DNA of 61,173 bases from Lachnospiraceae bacterium (GTDB lineage: Bacteria > Bacillota > Clostridia > Lachnospirales > Lachnospiraceae). Made by a program: the position numbers and the translations under genes. Below are positions 26,501 through 37,156 of this stretch, piece by piece; position 1 is the first letter of the stretch; the number at the start of each line of letters is the position of its first letter. The notes beneath the pieces are model-generated. The model made no database searches. It had not been told where the DNA came from and worked only from the letters and a program-made list of their open reading frames with translations. The stretch is taken from contig JAGANQ010000007.1 of the NCBI GenBank assembly GCA_017624115.1, positions 1-61,173 of the forward strand, read 5' to 3'.

Positions 26501-27370
26501 TTATCTCGTTAAAATCTCTGTTCCCTGCTCTGTTACCAGAATTGTATATTCCCACTGTGCGGAGGGTTCTCCGTCATCTGTCCGCACTGTCCAGCCATCC
26601 TCCTCGTCCTGCCATACATCTGCTGTCCCCATGTTCACCATCGGCTCTATCGTAAATATCATGCCCGGAGCCAATACAATATCTGTGTCCGGCTGACCGA
26701 TATGACTGACCCATGGTTCCTCATGGAAGTCAATACCTACTCCATGTCCGCCGATTTCCTCTACTACTGTGTATCCGTTCTTGCGGGCATGCGTGTTAAT
26801 CGCATACCCTACATCTCCCAGATGTCCCCATGGCTTCACTGCTGCCAGTCCCAAATCCAGGCATTCCTTCGTCACCTGTACCAGACGTTTCTTTTCCTCC
26901 GACACCTCTCCAATGCAGTACATGCGTGAGGCATCCCCATAGTATCCGTTCAGAATCGTTGTCACATCTATATTTACGATTTCGCCGGACTTTAATATTC
27001 TATTATCATCAGGAATACCGTGACACACGACATCGTCAATCGAGGTACACACGCTCTTCGGAAATCCTTCATAATTAAGCGGTGCAGGTACCGCACCGTG
27101 CGCTATCGTATATTCATGCACAAGACGGTTGATTTCCCCTGTAGAAATCCCCTCCTTCACATGTTCGGAAATCATGTCCAGTATCTCTGTGTTCAGTTTT
27201 CCTGCTTCCCTGATGCCGGCAATCTGCACTTCATTCTTTATCATGTCATGGTTCGGTATCAGTTTACCTGCCAATGCCAGCGCATTCAGCTTCTCATCAA
27301 ATGCCAGATGGCAGCTCTTATATTTTCTGCCGCTCTTGCACCAGCATAAATCATTTCTTCCCAGTTTCAT
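26501..27370 (-). CDS. map: Methionine aminopeptidase with N-terminal SEC-C zinc motif
   Basis: A 289-residue type I methionine aminopeptidase that removes the initiator Met. It begins with a SEC-C motif (GRNDLCWCKSG and KYKSCH), a zinc finger found in the MetAPs of many Firmicutes and thought to aid ribosome or substrate contact. The catalytic domain has the metal ligands in VNIDVT, DASRMY, GHGVGIDFHEEP, FTIEPM and QWEYTILV. I start it at ATG 27368-27370, which has TGGAGAC ahead; an upstream in-frame ATG at 27415 is unsupported. The sulfatase follows 16 bases later, so the pair may be co-transcribed. Confidence 0.93.
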   Translation of the reverse strand: MKLGRNDLCWCKSGRKYKSCHLAFDEKLNALALAGKLIPNHDMIKNEVQIAGIREAGKLNTEILDMISEHVKEGISTGEINRLVHEYTIAHGAVPAPLNYEGFPKSVCTSIDDVVCHGIPDDNRILKSGEIVNIDVTTILNGYYGDASRMYCIGEVSEEKKRLVQVTKECLDLGLAAVKPWGHLGDVGYAINTHARKNGYTVVEEIGGHGVGIDFHEEPWVSHIGQPDTDIVLAPGMIFTIEPMVNMGTADVWQDEEDGWTVRTDDGEPSAQWEYTILVTEQGTEILTR

Positions 27371-27485
27371 ATTACATCTGTCTCCATTTCTACCTGATAT
27401 ACCGCATCCTCTCACGACGCTGTCAGATAGGGAAATTATAACACAAATGGAGGAATTAAAAAAGACTTAATACCCGGAAATCCTC

Positions 27486-27515
27486 TTGTTTTATCTATGC
27501 AACACATATTATAAT
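27486..27515 (+). promoter_or_regulatory. Sigma-A type promoter of the chemoreceptor gene
   Basis: TTGTTT (27486-27491), an 18-base spacer and TATAAT (27510-27515), about 55 bases before the start codon. Divergent from the aminopeptidase operon. Confidence 0.65.
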
Positions 27516-27568
27516 TATAGTATTCTGCAGATATAACTGCTATTTACAAAAGGATGGAGGATTTACTT

Positions 27569-28972
27569 ATGTTTGGGAAAAAGAAAACGAGTACCGTATC
27601 ATATACAAGTGATGCAAAACGTCTGCTTGCAGCAATGGATGAGATTATAAATGGTAATTATGAGGAAATTGATACTTCTTCCTTCCATAATCCCATCTAT
27701 GGTGAAAAGCTGAATGCTGTCATCTATTCTTTAAAGCATGCAAACAATGCCGCTGTTATGCGAATGAATGAAACCATGGCCGCCGTAGGCGACAATTCTC
27801 TCATTAAGCAGAACTTTGACCAGGTTCATTCACAGACAGAGTCCATCCGTGACATGAAAAATTCCAGCCTGAACATGGAAGAAGCTATCCATCATATTTC
27901 TACTTCCATGGGCGAAATCCGTGACAATACACATGAAATTCTCACTACATTCCAGAATATTACCCAGAACATGACCGAAAGCATTCAAACCGTCAATGAA
28001 TCCTCCGATAAAATTCAGGTCATTAACCAGCAGATGCAGAATTTCAAAAAAAGTATTGATAAAATTGGTGAAATTATCAGTGTTGTAAAAAAAGTCGCTT
28101 TCCAGAGTAATCTTCTGGCACTGAATGCTTCTATTGAAGCTGCCAAGGCGGGTTCCGCCGGAAGCGGATTTGCCGTAGTCGCCAATGAAATGAGACAGCT
28201 TTCTATCAGCACCTCCAAATCAGCAGAGGATATTACCAGCTATGTCAAGCAGTTGAGCCATGACAGCGGGCTGCTTGCTGTCTCTATGGATGAAACAGCA
28301 GCCAGCCTGAATTCCGGTAATGCCAAAGTAGAAGCATCTCTCTCGGATATGGAGCAAATGAGCAGCCAGATAACTGCCATCAATGCACGCGTAGACAGCA
28401 TTTTTGACGCCATTGATACGCAGACAAATGCTGCAGCATCATTTTCCAGACAGATTGAGAACCTTTCGGACAGCTATGATTCTCTGTCTGAGAACTGCCT
28501 TGAGCTCGGCAGACATATCTTCCGCATCGGACGTTATATTGACAAAACCCGCAGTGACATGGTGCGCAAAAACTCTGTCATTACAGACCTTGACTGGATA
28601 CGCGTCTTTGAAGTAGACCACTTTGTTCTGGTCTGGAGAGTATACAATAATATTGTCGGCTTCGAACATCTGCAGGCAAAGCAGGTCAATAATCCTGCCG
28701 GCTGTAAGCTGGGCAAATGGTTATCTGCGCAAACTAACCAGGAGCTGATTCACAGCCCTGAATTTCAACAGCTCAGCACCACTCACAAAGCTATTCACGA
28801 TTTTGCTACCCGCTCCTGGCAGGCAAAAGAAGATGGAAATGATGACTCCGCCATGAATTATTTCCAAAAAGCATATCAGGCCTTTATGACATTCGATGAT
28901 GCTATAAAAGGAGTTCTTAACAGAATGCACTCCTTAGGCTATAGTGATTTAACAGAGATTGTGCCTTTTTAA
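27569..28972 (+). CDS. Soluble methyl-accepting chemotaxis protein with CZB zinc-binding domain
   Basis: A 467-residue cytoplasmic chemoreceptor: no membrane helix is seen. Residues about 80-315 are the helical signalling domain, with the hairpin tip region reading KKVAFQSNLLALNASIEAAKAG-like text (split here for length: VAFQSNLLALNASIEAA, then GSGFAVVANEM). The C-terminal CZB domain (about 345-465) has DHFVLVWRVYN, AGCKLGKW and TTHKAIHD, giving the His-Cys-His zinc set. CZB receptors sense zinc or oxidants such as hypochlorite. The start at 27569 has GGAGG 8 bases upstream; an in-frame ATG 15 bases earlier is too close to its own GG-rich site. No other chemotaxis or flagellar gene is in the window. 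Confidence 0.9.
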   Translation: MFGKKKTSTVSYTSDAKRLLAAMDEIINGNYEEIDTSSFHNPIYGEKLNAVIYSLKHANNAAVMRMNETMAAVGDNSLIKQNFDQVHSQTESIRDMKNSSLNMEEAIHHISTSMGEIRDNTHEILTTFQNITQNMTESIQTVNESSDKIQVINQQMQNFKKSIDKIGEIISVVKKVAFQSNLLALNASIEAAKAGSAGSGFAVVANEMRQLSISTSKSAEDITSYVKQLSHDSGLLAVSMDETAASLNSGNAKVEASLSDMEQMSSQITAINARVDSIFDAIDTQTNAAASFSRQIENLSDSYDSLSENCLELGRHIFRIGRYIDKTRSDMVRKNSVITDLDWIRVFEVDHFVLVWRVYNNIVGFEHLQAKQVNNPAGCKLGKWLSAQTNQELIHSPEFQQLSTTHKAIHDFATRSWQAKEDGNDDSAMNYFQKAYQAFMTFDDAIKGVLNRMHSLGYSDLTEIVPF

Positions 28973-28991
28973 TTTTTCTATGATACAGGAA

Positions 28992-29032
28992 AGCTGCTGT
29001 AAAAGTATCTCACTTTCACAGCAGCTCTTTTT
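28992..29032. terminator. Terminator between chemoreceptor and transketolase genes
   Basis: AGCTGCTGT (28992-29000) pairs with ACAGCAGCT (29018-29026), followed by a C and six T on the plus strand. It ends the chemoreceptor transcript and, less strongly, the convergent transketolase operon. Confidence 0.8.
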
Positions 29033-29034
29033 TC

Positions 29035-31017
29035 TTACAGGCTCTTTACAGCCTTCACTACATTTTCTACCGTAAATCCAAACTTCTCAAACAGCTGCTT
29101 TGCAGGAGCGCTGGCACCAAAGCCTGTCATGGTAACATAAGCGCCATCCAGTCCTACGTATTTGCCCCAGCCAAAATCACTTAGGGCTTCAACAGCTACT
29201 CTCTTGCGGACAGCCTTCGGAAGAACAGCTTCCTTATACTCTGCACTCTGCTCCTCAAATACATCCATACTTGGCATACTTACAACGCGGACATCAATGC
29301 CTTCCTTCATAAGCTCTGCCTTTGCGCCTACTGCCAGCTCTACCTCGGATCCGGAAGCGATGATGATTGCATCCGGAACTTCCTTCACAGAATCCTGCAA
29401 TACATAACCGCCCTTTAAAGCTTCCTTACTGGAGCCGTCAAGCTGCGGCAGATTCTGTCTCGTCAGAACCAGCGCGGTAGGAGTCGTCTTAGAAGTGATT
29501 GCGCTGTACCATGCTGCTGCCGTTTCTGTTGCATCTGCCGGACGGAATACGTGGAAGTTCGGCAAGGAACGCAGCATAGCCAGCTGCTCAATCGGCTCAT
29601 GTGTCGGTCCGTCCTCTCCTACACCGATACTGTCATGTGTAAATACATATGTAAGCGGCACTCCCATGATAGCGGATAATCTTGCCATCGGTTTTGTATA
29701 ATCACTGAATACAAAGAAGGTAGACACAAATGCACGTAATCCACCGTGAAGCATCAAACCATTTCCGATAGCGGTCATGGCAAGCTCACGAACGCCAAAG
29801 TGCAGATTTCTTCCTGCATAATTGTCCTTAGAGAAATCTCCCTTGTCACTCATATATGTCTTGGTAGATGGAGCCAGGTCAGCCGCACCACCGATTAAAT
29901 TCGGGAGCAGCTCCTTAATCTTCTGAATCTGCTTGCCGGACAGGCTTCTGGTTGCCTCCGGTTTATCCTCATACTTCCAGAAATCCTCACAGTCATATGC
30001 TTTTTCAGCCTGATGTTCATCATGGTATGTATCCCATAACTCCTTCATATCCGGGTACTTTTCACAATACTCAGCAAACAGCTTATTCCATGCATCCTCA
30101 GTCTTCGCCTTATCTTCAGCGATTGCCTGATAATTCGCATAAACCTCATCCGGCACATAGAAGGACTTGTCAGCAGGCCAGCCTAAGTTTTCCTTCAGCG
30201 CTGCGACATTGTCATCACCCAGCGGCTCGCCGTGCGCACTCGCCTTACCCTGCTTTGCAGGACAGCCGTAGCCAATCTGTGTCTTAACTGTGATAAAGGA
30301 AGGACGTGTTTTATCTGCCTTAGCCTCCTCAATCGCTTTGCCAATAGCTTCAAGGTCATTGCCGTCCTCTACTGTCAGTGTCTGGAAGCCAAACGCTTCC
30401 ATGCGCTTCTGTACGTCCTCAGTAAATGCGATGTCTGTGCTTCCCTCGATAGAAATCTTATTGGAATCGTACAGAATAATCAACTTACCAAGACCCAGTG
30501 TACCTGCCAGGGAAAATGCCTCGGATGAAATACCCTCCATCATACAGCCGTCTCCGCCCAGTGCATAGGTATAATGGTCTACTACCGGATATCCCTCTTT
30601 GTTGAATACGGCTGCCAGATGTGCCTCCGCCATTGCCATACCCACTGCCATGCCCATACCGGCACCTAACGGTCCGGTTGTAGCCTCTACTCCTACTGTA
30701 TGCTTATACTCGGGATGTCCCGGTGTCAAAGAATCCATCTGACGGAAATTCTTCAAATCCTCTATCGTCAGACCATATCCAAACAGATGAAGCAGGGAAT
30801 ACAATAAGGTAGAGCCATGTCCTCCTGAAAGGATAAAGCGGTCACGATTCTCCCACTTTGGATTTTTTGGATTATGGTTCATATGCTTTGCCCATAATTC
30901 ATACGCCATAGCTGCTGAGCCAAGCGGTAAGCCCGGATGTCCGGATTTCGCTTTCTGTACAGCGTCTGCTGCCAGAACTCTGATGGCATTGACTGACATT
31001 GTGTCGATGTTACTCAT
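29035..31017 (-). CDS. tkt: Transketolase
   Basis: A 660-residue full-length transketolase that moves two-carbon units between sugar phosphates using thiamine diphosphate. N-terminal AKSGHPGLPLGSAAMAYELW and the ThDP motif GGDGCMMEGISSEA (about 155-168) are clear. The pyrimidine domain follows with FVSTFFVFSDYTKPMARLSA and THDSIGVGEDGPTHEP, then a C-terminal domain ending with VENVVKAVK. CGGAGGAGAAA precedes the ATG. It is the last gene of the araD-kinase-transaldolase-transketolase set, so the non-oxidative pentose phosphate enzymes are made together with pentose entry enzymes. Confidence 0.97.
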   Translation of the reverse strand: MSNIDTMSVNAIRVLAADAVQKAKSGHPGLPLGSAAMAYELWAKHMNHNPKNPKWENRDRFILSGGHGSTLLYSLLHLFGYGLTIEDLKNFRQMDSLTPGHPEYKHTVGVEATTGPLGAGMGMAVGMAMAEAHLAAVFNKEGYPVVDHYTYALGGDGCMMEGISSEAFSLAGTLGLGKLIILYDSNKISIEGSTDIAFTEDVQKRMEAFGFQTLTVEDGNDLEAIGKAIEEAKADKTRPSFITVKTQIGYGCPAKQGKASAHGEPLGDDNVAALKENLGWPADKSFYVPDEVYANYQAIAEDKAKTEDAWNKLFAEYCEKYPDMKELWDTYHDEHQAEKAYDCEDFWKYEDKPEATRSLSGKQIQKIKELLPNLIGGAADLAPSTKTYMSDKGDFSKDNYAGRNLHFGVRELAMTAIGNGLMLHGGLRAFVSTFFVFSDYTKPMARLSAIMGVPLTYVFTHDSIGVGEDGPTHEPIEQLAMLRSLPNFHVFRPADATETAAAWYSAITSKTTPTALVLTRQNLPQLDGSSKEALKGGYVLQDSVKEVPDAIIIASGSEVELAVGAKAELMKEGIDVRVVSMPSMDVFEEQSAEYKEAVLPKAVRKRVAVEALSDFGWGKYVGLDGAYVTMTGFGASAPAKQLFEKFGFTVENVVKAVKSL

Positions 31018-31058
31018 TTTCTCCTCCGTTCCTGCTGCCTTGCAGCATGGTTTATAAA

Positions 31059-31712
31059 CTATTTACCAAAAACAGCCTCATAGTCCTTCTTGAACTTTTC
31101 AATACCCTGGTCTGTCAGCGGATGCTTTGTCATCTGCTCTAATACTTTATATGGTACTGTTGCAATGTTAGCACCTGCCAGAGCACAGTCTGTTACATGA
31201 ATCGGGTTGCGTACACTTGCAGCAATAATCTCTGTATCCATTCCATAGATATCGAAAATCTCGGAAATAGTACGGATTAAATCAATACCCGGCTGAGAAA
31301 TATCGTCCAAACGTCCAAGGAATGGAGATACATAAGCTGCTCCCGCTCTTGCTGCCAGTAATGCCTGATTTGCAGAGAAAATAAGTGTCACATTACACTT
31401 GATTCCCTCAGATGCCAGAACCTTGGTAGCCTTTAATCCCTCTACTGTCATAGGAATCTTAACAACCATATTTTTATGAATCTTGGCGATTTCACGACCT
31501 TCTTTAATCATGCCCTCCGCATCCTCTGTAGTTGCCTTAACCTCCCCGCTGATTGGGCCGTCTACGATAGATGCAATCTCTGCGATAACCTGGTTGAAAT
31601 CTCTTCCTTCCTTTGCAATCAGGGACGGGTTTGTGGTAACACCACAGATGATTCCCATGTCATTTGCTTTCTTAATCTCCTCTACATTTGCTGTGTCGAT
31701 AAAAAACTTCAT
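31059..31712 (-). CDS. Transaldolase / fructose-6-phosphate aldolase family (MipB/TalC type)
   Basis: A 217-residue short transaldolase. [20 protein letters not shown] is the typical opening. The Schiff-base Lys lies in NMVVKIPMT (about residue 86), and [24 protein letters not shown] and AASVRNP complete the barrel. Short members act as transaldolase or as fructose-6-phosphate aldolase; a pentose operon with transketolase next door favours transaldolase. A strong AAGGAGG precedes the ATG. It sits 41 bases ahead of transketolase. Confidence 0.93.
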   Translation of the reverse strand: MKFFIDTANVEEIKKANDMGIICGVTTNPSLIAKEGRDFNQVIAEIASIVDGPISGEVKATTEDAEGMIKEGREIAKIHKNMVVKIPMTVEGLKATKVLASEGIKCNVTLIFSANQALLAARAGAAYVSPFLGRLDDISQPGIDLIRTISEIFDIYGMDTEIIAASVRNPIHVTDCALAGANIATVPYKVLEQMTKHPLTDQGIEKFKKDYEAVFGK

Positions 31713-31738
31713 TTTACTTTATCCTCCTTATATTTGGT

Positions 31739-31757
31739 CGCGCTATAAATAGCCGCG
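31739..31757 (-). promoter_or_regulatory. Small intercistronic hairpin before the transaldolase gene
   Basis: CGCGGCTA-TTTA-TAGCGCG folds into a short stem with one bulged base between the kinase and transaldolase genes, ahead of the latter's ribosome binding site. A processing or stabilising role is conceivable; no U-run follows. Confidence 0.4.
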
Positions 31758-31784
31758 ATTTTTACTGTTTTGTTACTACCGTTT

Positions 31785-33380
31785 TTATTTCAAAGCTTCT
31801 ACTGCGGCACGCTCAACAGACAGCCCTGCCTTATAGCGCTTCATAAACTCATTAAATCCCTCTACATCCTTCTTATCCGGCTCCACACATACGCCAGTCT
31901 CACCACCAAATACTTTGTCAGACAGATAAGAGGCAAGTGTCTCATTTTCCCCTTTATGTATCATGTAGGAAGCCAGCAGGGCAATACCCCATGCACCGCC
32001 TTCTCCGGCTGTTTCCATGACAGATACAGGCGCGTCCATAGCCGCTGCCAGAATCTTCTGGCCCACTCCCTTCGTCTTAAAGAGTCCGCCATGCCCAAAG
32101 ATACGGTCTACCTTAACCTCTTCCTCTTTAAGCAAAATATCAAGCCCCGTCTTCAACGCACCGAGTGAAGTGAACAGATGAGTACGCATAAAGTTTGCCA
32201 GAGTAAAGCTGCTCTCCGGTATACGCACAAACAATGGTCTGCCCTCCTCAAAGCCGGTGATATGCTCTCCCGAGAAATAGTTATATGCCAGAAGTCCGCC
32301 GCAGTCAGCATCTCCCTCCAGCGCTTTGTTATATAATGTAGAAAACAGCTTGTTCGTGTCAACCTCTATGCCAAAGCTCTCAGCGAATTCCTTAAATAAA
32401 CCGACCCACGCATTCAAATCCGATGTACAATTATTGCAATGTACCATAGCAACGGTATCACCGGCAGGTGTCGTTACAAGGTCCAACTCAGGATGCACCT
32501 TCTTCAAATCCTTTTCCAGAACCACCATGGCAAATACAGAGGTTCCGGCAGATACATTTCCTGTTCTCACTGCCACACTGTTTGTCGCTGCCATTCCTGT
32601 TCCGGCGTCACCCTCCGGCGGGCAAAGCGGAATACCAGCTTCCAGATTACCGCTCACGTCCAAAAGAGCAGCTCCCTCCTGAGTAAGAGTTCCTGCATTT
32701 TCTCCGGCTGTCAGTACCTTCGGTAAAATATCTGTCAGCTTCCATGGATATGCCTTTCCTTCTATAAGTTTATCAAACCGTGCAATCATTTTCTGATTAA
32801 AACCGCCAGTTGCTGTGTCAATCGGGAACATGCCGGAAGCCTCTCCTACTCCCAGCACCTTCTCCCCGGTCAGCTTCCAGTGAATGTAGCCTGCCAGCGT
32901 CGTCTGGAATACAATATCCTTCACATGCTCCTCGTCATTCAAAACCGCCTGATACAGGTGCGCAATACTCCATCTCTGAGGAATATTAAAATTAAATGCT
33001 TCCGTAAGCTTTTCAGATGCTTTCTCAGTTATGGTATTTCTCCATGTGCGGAATGGAACCAGAAGCTCACCATCCTTATCAAACACCATATACCCGTGCA
33101 TCATAGCAGAAAATCCGATTGCTGCCAGACGGGTAATCGTGACACCGTACTTTTCTCTGACTTCCTCTGCCAGCCTCTGATAGCTGTCCTGCAGACCTTT
33201 CCAGATATCATCCAGACTATAAGTCCAGATACCATTCTCATAACGGTTTTCCCAGTCATGGCTTCCTGACGCAATCGGTTGGTGATTCTCGTCAATCAGA
33301 ACCGCCTTGATTCTGGTAGAACCAAATTCAATTCCCAATACTGCCTTACCAGAAGAAATAGTTTCACTTATGTTGCCCAT
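31785..33380 (-). CDS. FGGY carbohydrate kinase, probable L-ribulokinase or xylulokinase
   Basis: A 531-residue FGGY-family sugar kinase. The first ATP/sugar domain opens with [18 protein letters not shown], and the second carries [13 protein letters not shown] and [19 protein letters not shown], the adenine-binding stretch. [13 protein letters not shown] near the end is the family signature region. araD lies directly upstream (13-base gap), which favours L-ribulose as substrate (arabinose pathway). Clostridial kinases of this branch are usually labelled xylulokinase, so the exact pentulose is open. GGGGAGGTAAAGC precedes the ATG. No arabinose isomerase is in the window. Confidence 0.88.
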   Translation of the reverse strand: MGNISETISSGKAVLGIEFGSTRIKAVLIDENHQPIASGSHDWENRYENGIWTYSLDDIWKGLQDSYQRLAEEVREKYGVTITRLAAIGFSAMMHGYMVFDKDGELLVPFRTWRNTITEKASEKLTEAFNFNIPQRWSIAHLYQAVLNDEEHVKDIVFQTTLAGYIHWKLTGEKVLGVGEASGMFPIDTATGGFNQKMIARFDKLIEGKAYPWKLTDILPKVLTAGENAGTLTQEGAALLDVSGNLEAGIPLCPPEGDAGTGMAATNSVAVRTGNVSAGTSVFAMVVLEKDLKKVHPELDLVTTPAGDTVAMVHCNNCTSDLNAWVGLFKEFAESFGIEVDTNKLFSTLYNKALEGDADCGGLLAYNYFSGEHITGFEEGRPLFVRIPESSFTLANFMRTHLFTSLGALKTGLDILLKEEEVKVDRIFGHGGLFKTKGVGQKILAAAMDAPVSVMETAGEGGAWGIALLASYMIHKGENETLASYLSDKVFGGETGVCVEPDKKDVEGFNEFMKRYKAGLSVERAAVEALK

Positions 33381-33393
33381 GCTTTACCTCCCC

Positions 33394-34092
33394 TTAATTG
33401 TGGTCACCCTGTCCATAATACGCATTTGCGCCATGCTTTCTGTAATAATGCTTGTCCAGCAGATACTGCTGCACACGTTCTACTCTTGGATTGAGGGTCA
33501 TCGTATTGTACGCCATCTCTGCCACCTTATCCAGTACAACTGCATGGTACACACTCTGCGCCGGAGTTTTTCCCCATGCAAACGGGCCATGATTCTTAAC
33601 CAGAATTCCCGGTATTGCCATCGGATCTCCGTCAGCAATCGTCTCCACAATTACGTTTCCTGTGTTTTCCTCATATGCTTCTTCAATTTCCTTTGCAGTC
33701 AAATCCCTGGTACATGGAATATTCCCAAAAAAGTAATCTGCATGTGTCGTTCCCAATGCCGGAATATCCATCCCCGCCTGTGCAAAGGTTACTGCCCATG
33801 TAGAATGAGTGTGAACCACACCGCCGATATCCGGGTAAGTCCGATAAAGAACAAGATGTGTAGGCGTGTCAGATGATGGTTTATATTTCCCCTCTACCAC
33901 GTTTCCATCCAGGTCTACTACAACCATATCCTCCGGTTTCATAGCATCATAATCCACACCGCTCGGCTTAATTACCACAAGCTTCTTCTCTCTGTCAATA
34001 CCGCTGACATTCCCCCAGGTATAAATAACCATACCTTTCTCCACTAATTCCATATTAGCCTTATAAACTTCTTCTTTTAACTGTTCAAGCAT
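33394..34092 (-). CDS. araD: L-ribulose-5-phosphate 4-epimerase
   Basis: A 232-residue class II aldolase-like epimerase that turns L-ribulose 5-phosphate into D-xylulose 5-phosphate. Seen motifs are [21 protein letters not shown] with the phosphate site, [12 protein letters not shown], the zinc ligands in [18 protein letters not shown], the catalytic region [14 protein letters not shown], and KNHGPFAWG with the third zinc His. Length and order match AraD. GGGGGAAAGAA precedes the ATG. The gene begins 52 bases after the mgtE stop without an obvious terminator, so read-through from mgtE is possible. Confidence 0.96.
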   Translation of the reverse strand: MLEQLKEEVYKANMELVEKGMVIYTWGNVSGIDREKKLVVIKPSGVDYDAMKPEDMVVVDLDGNVVEGKYKPSSDTPTHLVLYRTYPDIGGVVHTHSTWAVTFAQAGMDIPALGTTHADYFFGNIPCTRDLTAKEIEEAYEENTGNVIVETIADGDPMAIPGILVKNHGPFAWGKTPAQSVYHAVVLDKVAEMAYNTMTLNPRVERVQQYLLDKHYYRKHGANAYYGQGDHN

Positions 34093-34144
34093 TTCTTTCC
34101 CCCATTTCTCATCTTATGTTGTTTACATCGAATGACTTTGTATA

Positions 34145-35503
34145 CTAAAAATTCAATAGCTGACAAGCTATCTGAAAATATAATATCATACTGCAGGAAT
34201 CCACAATAGTGGATATCAATGGTGCCGCCATAATTGCCGGATCAACCTTGCACTTATGCGCAATAATCGGCAGTACACAGCCAATCGTCTTTGCCATAAT
34301 CACGGTAAAAAACAGGCTTAACACAACCGTCAGGCAAATCATGGTATTACCCGGATAGGTAATAACGAGACGCAGAAAATTCACCAGTCCGAGAATTGCC
34401 CCGACAATCATTCCCACCCGGATTTCCTTCCAGATAACCTTAAGAATATCCCCCGGCTCAACCTCGCCTGTTGTCAGACCACGGATGATGAGCGCACTGC
34501 TCTGACTTCCTGCATTACCGCCGGTTCCTGTCAGCATCGGAATAAACGTAACAAGCAGCGGAATTGTTGCAAATGCAGCTTCATACCTTGCCAGAATTCC
34601 GCCGGTTATCATACTGCTGAACATCAGTACCATCAGCCACACAATACGGTTTTTTGCCAGATTGAATACCGATTCCTTAAGATAAGGCTTCTCACTCGGC
34701 CGCATAGCTGCCATAATCTCGATATCCTCTGTTGCCTCCTGCTGCATAACATCAACAGCATCATCCACCGTAACAATTCCCACCAGCCGGTTTTCATGGT
34801 CAACCACCGGCAGGGACAGCAAATCATATTTATGAAAGGTTTCTGCCACAGTCTCCTGATCCTCTGTTGTCACCACCTTGATGACATGGTCATCCATGAT
34901 ATCATCTATCAATGTTTCGTAGGAATTCATCAGAAGATCCTTGACTGTTACAACTCCCTCAAGCTTTCTCTTATTATCAGTGACATAACAGGTATAAATT
35001 GTTTCCTTATCCACACCGTTTTTACGGATGTACGCAAACGCCTGCTGCACTGTCATATTCTTTTTCAATCCGATATATTCGGCAGTCATAATGCTTCCCG
35101 CCGAATTTTCTGGATAATTCAAAAACTGGTTAATCAAATCTCTAGTGGCAGGAGTCACATTCTTGAGCACCCTCTTCACCACCATCGCAGGGAGCTCCTC
35201 CAGCATATCTACCGCATCATCAGCAAACAGGTCTTCTATGATATATTGCAGCTCAGAATCTGTGATACTGTTTATAATATGCTCCTGCTTTTCAATTGGC
35301 AGATAGGCAAACACATCCGTTGCCTGTTCCTTCGGAAGTGTGCGGAATACCACCACCGTTTTTTCAGAACTAAGCTCTTCAATGAACGCTGCCACATCCA
35401 CTTCATTCATTTCTGCAAGTATTTTCTTCAGCTCACGGAAATGCTTCTGCTCTGCCATCTCTAATAATTCTTCTACTGTCCACTCTCTGTTTTCTGTCAT
35501 CAT
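34145..35503 (-). CDS. mgtE: Magnesium transporter MgtE
   Basis: A 452-residue magnesium channel. The cytoplasmic N domain (about 1-125) has superhelical repeats with EELPAMVVKRVLKNV, followed by two CBS domains (GSIMTAEYIGLKKNMTVQQA and DDIMDDHVIKVVTTEDQET, with VVDHENRLVGIVTVDDA). A connecting helix leads to five membrane helices from about residue 285. FIPMLTGTGGNAGSQSSALI and the final PAIMAAPLISTIVDSCSM carry the pore Asp and selectivity residues. Two adjacent Met codons are possible starts. I find no M-box riboswitch upstream. It stands between pgi and araD in the same direction. Confidence 0.95.
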   Translation of the reverse strand: MMTENREWTVEELLEMAEQKHFRELKKILAEMNEVDVAAFIEELSSEKTVVVFRTLPKEQATDVFAYLPIEKQEHIINSITDSELQYIIEDLFADDAVDMLEELPAMVVKRVLKNVTPATRDLINQFLNYPENSAGSIMTAEYIGLKKNMTVQQAFAYIRKNGVDKETIYTCYVTDNKRKLEGVVTVKDLLMNSYETLIDDIMDDHVIKVVTTEDQETVAETFHKYDLLSLPVVDHENRLVGIVTVDDAVDVMQQEATEDIEIMAAMRPSEKPYLKESVFNLAKNRIVWLMVLMFSSMITGGILARYEAAFATIPLLVTFIPMLTGTGGNAGSQSSALIIRGLTTGEVEPGDILKVIWKEIRVGMIVGAILGLVNFLRLVITYPGNTMICLTVVLSLFFTVIMAKTIGCVLPIIAHKCKVDPAIMAAPLISTIVDSCSMILYFQIACQLLNF

Positions 35504-35596
35504 GGCATCCTTCCCTTCCGGTTTCCTGTCTCTTCATGTACAATCAAGTCTGGCTGTTGCATGATAAAATTCTAACTTTCAAAACCGGCAAAGTCA

Positions 35597-35657
35597 AGTG
35601 GAGAAAAATGCCCGCATCCGTTCATTTTCTCACGAACACAGGCATTTCCACTCTTTT
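35597..35657. terminator. Hairpin between pgi and mgtE, probable terminator
   Basis: AGTGGAGAAAAATGCC (35597-35612) pairs imperfectly with GGCATTTCCACT (35641-35652), with a TCTTTTT tract on the plus strand. It lies past the end of pgi and before mgtE. The U-run on the minus strand is weak, so its strength there is uncertain. Confidence 0.5.
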
Positions 35658-35737
35658 TCGCACAGGCCTTTACAAACATTTAACATTCTTCTGCCTGCTG
35701 AATTCGGATTGTGCTTCGGATGCCCTTTTTCATCTGT

Positions 35738-37084
35738 CTACAGACGCTTCATCAATTCTTCTCTCTGTGCCTCATAGCCCGGCTTGCCAAGTAACGCAAA
35801 CATATTCTTCTTATAGCTCTCAACACCTGGCTGGTTAAACGGATTAATACCCAGAATGTATCCACTGACACCACACGCAAATTCAAAGAAATAGAATAAC
35901 TGTCCAAGATAGAATTCATTCTGCTCTGGAATGTTTACCATAAGGTTAGGTACATTTCCATCTGTATGCGCTAAAATCGTTCCGTTCATTGCACACTTGT
36001 TTATAAAATCCACACTCTTGCCCGTTAAATAGTTAAGACCATCCAAATCCACCGGCTCTTCCTCTATTAATACTTCACACTGAGGCTTTTCTATATTCAG
36101 AACTGTCTCAAACATGATTCTTGCGCCATCCTGAATAAACTGTCCCATAGAATGCAAATCTGTTGTTAAATCAACAGCTGCCGGGAACAAACCTCTCTGA
36201 TCTTTACCCTCGCTTTCCCCATAGAGCTGCTTCCACCACTCAGAAACGTAATGCAGAGACGGCTCATAATTTGCAATAATCTCAACCGATTTTCCTTTTC
36301 TCAGCAGAATATTTCTGACTGCTGCATATTTCATGGCGTCATTTTCTTCAAATCGCAGATTCAATGCTGCTTCTCTGCCGGCTGCTGCACCCTCCATGAG
36401 CTTGTCTATATCTGCCCCGCTGACTGCAATCGGAAGCAGACCTACCGCTGTCAGTACCGAGAATCTTCCACCGACATCATCAGGAACAACAAATGTTTCA
36501 TATCCTTCCTCTGTGGCCAGATTCTTCAATGCGCCCTTCGCCTTATCTGTGGTCGCATAAATTCTCTTTGCAGCCTCTTCTTTACCATATTTTTCTTCCA
36601 GCTTCTTCTTAAATACGCGGAACGCAATCGCAGGCTCAGTAGTTGTACCCGATTTGGAAATAATATTTACAGAGAAATCCCTGTCGCCGATAACCTGCAT
36701 CAAATGACTGATATATGTACTGCTGATATTATTACCAACATAATAAATCTCCGGTGTCTTGCGAATCTCTCTGGAAACACTGTTATAGAAATTATGTCTC
36801 AGGAACTCAATCGCAGCTCTTGCTCCCAGATAGGAACCACCGATACCGATTACCAGAAGCACCTCGGAATCTCCCTGAATCTTGTGAGCTGCCTTCTTAA
36901 TTCTTTCAAACTCTTCCTTATCATAGTCCACCGGAAGGTCAATCCAGCCCAGGAAATCATTTCCTGCTCCTGTCTTCTGAAGCAGTACCTCCTTGGCTTT
37001 GGCAGCCAGCTCTGCCATGCTTTCCATCTCATGTGGAGCAATTACATTTGCTGCTTTGCCATAATCAAATGTCACCTTTGCCAT
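35738..37084 (-). CDS. pgi: Glucose-6-phosphate isomerase
   Basis: A 448-residue phosphoglucose isomerase of the short Firmicutes type. The SIS fold shows [33 protein letters not shown], and [15 protein letters not shown], with the catalytic Glu in [21 protein letters not shown]. The final region [21 protein letters not shown] is characteristic. It interconverts glucose 6-phosphate and fructose 6-phosphate. AAGGAGCGTG precedes the ATG and a good promoter lies upstream. Confidence 0.97.
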   Translation of the reverse strand: MAKVTFDYGKAANVIAPHEMESMAELAAKAKEVLLQKTGAGNDFLGWIDLPVDYDKEEFERIKKAAHKIQGDSEVLLVIGIGGSYLGARAAIEFLRHNFYNSVSREIRKTPEIYYVGNNISSTYISHLMQVIGDRDFSVNIISKSGTTTEPAIAFRVFKKKLEEKYGKEEAAKRIYATTDKAKGALKNLATEEGYETFVVPDDVGGRFSVLTAVGLLPIAVSGADIDKLMEGAAAGREAALNLRFEENDAMKYAAVRNILLRKGKSVEIIANYEPSLHYVSEWWKQLYGESEGKDQRGLFPAAVDLTTDLHSMGQFIQDGARIMFETVLNIEKPQCEVLIEEEPVDLDGLNYLTGKSVDFINKCAMNGTILAHTDGNVPNLMVNIPEQNEFYLGQLFYFFEFACGVSGYILGINPFNQPGVESYKKNMFALLGKPGYEAQREELMKRL

Positions 37085-37156
37085 CTTTTACACGCTCCTT
37101 ATATAATAGTTCTGCGTAGTATTTACGCATTTGTTAATTATTTCTCAATCTCTTCT

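Noticed and set aside
35504..35737. Possible M-box magnesium riboswitch ahead of mgtE
   Set aside because: The 230-base leader has one terminator-like hairpin but none of the conserved M-box sequence blocks.
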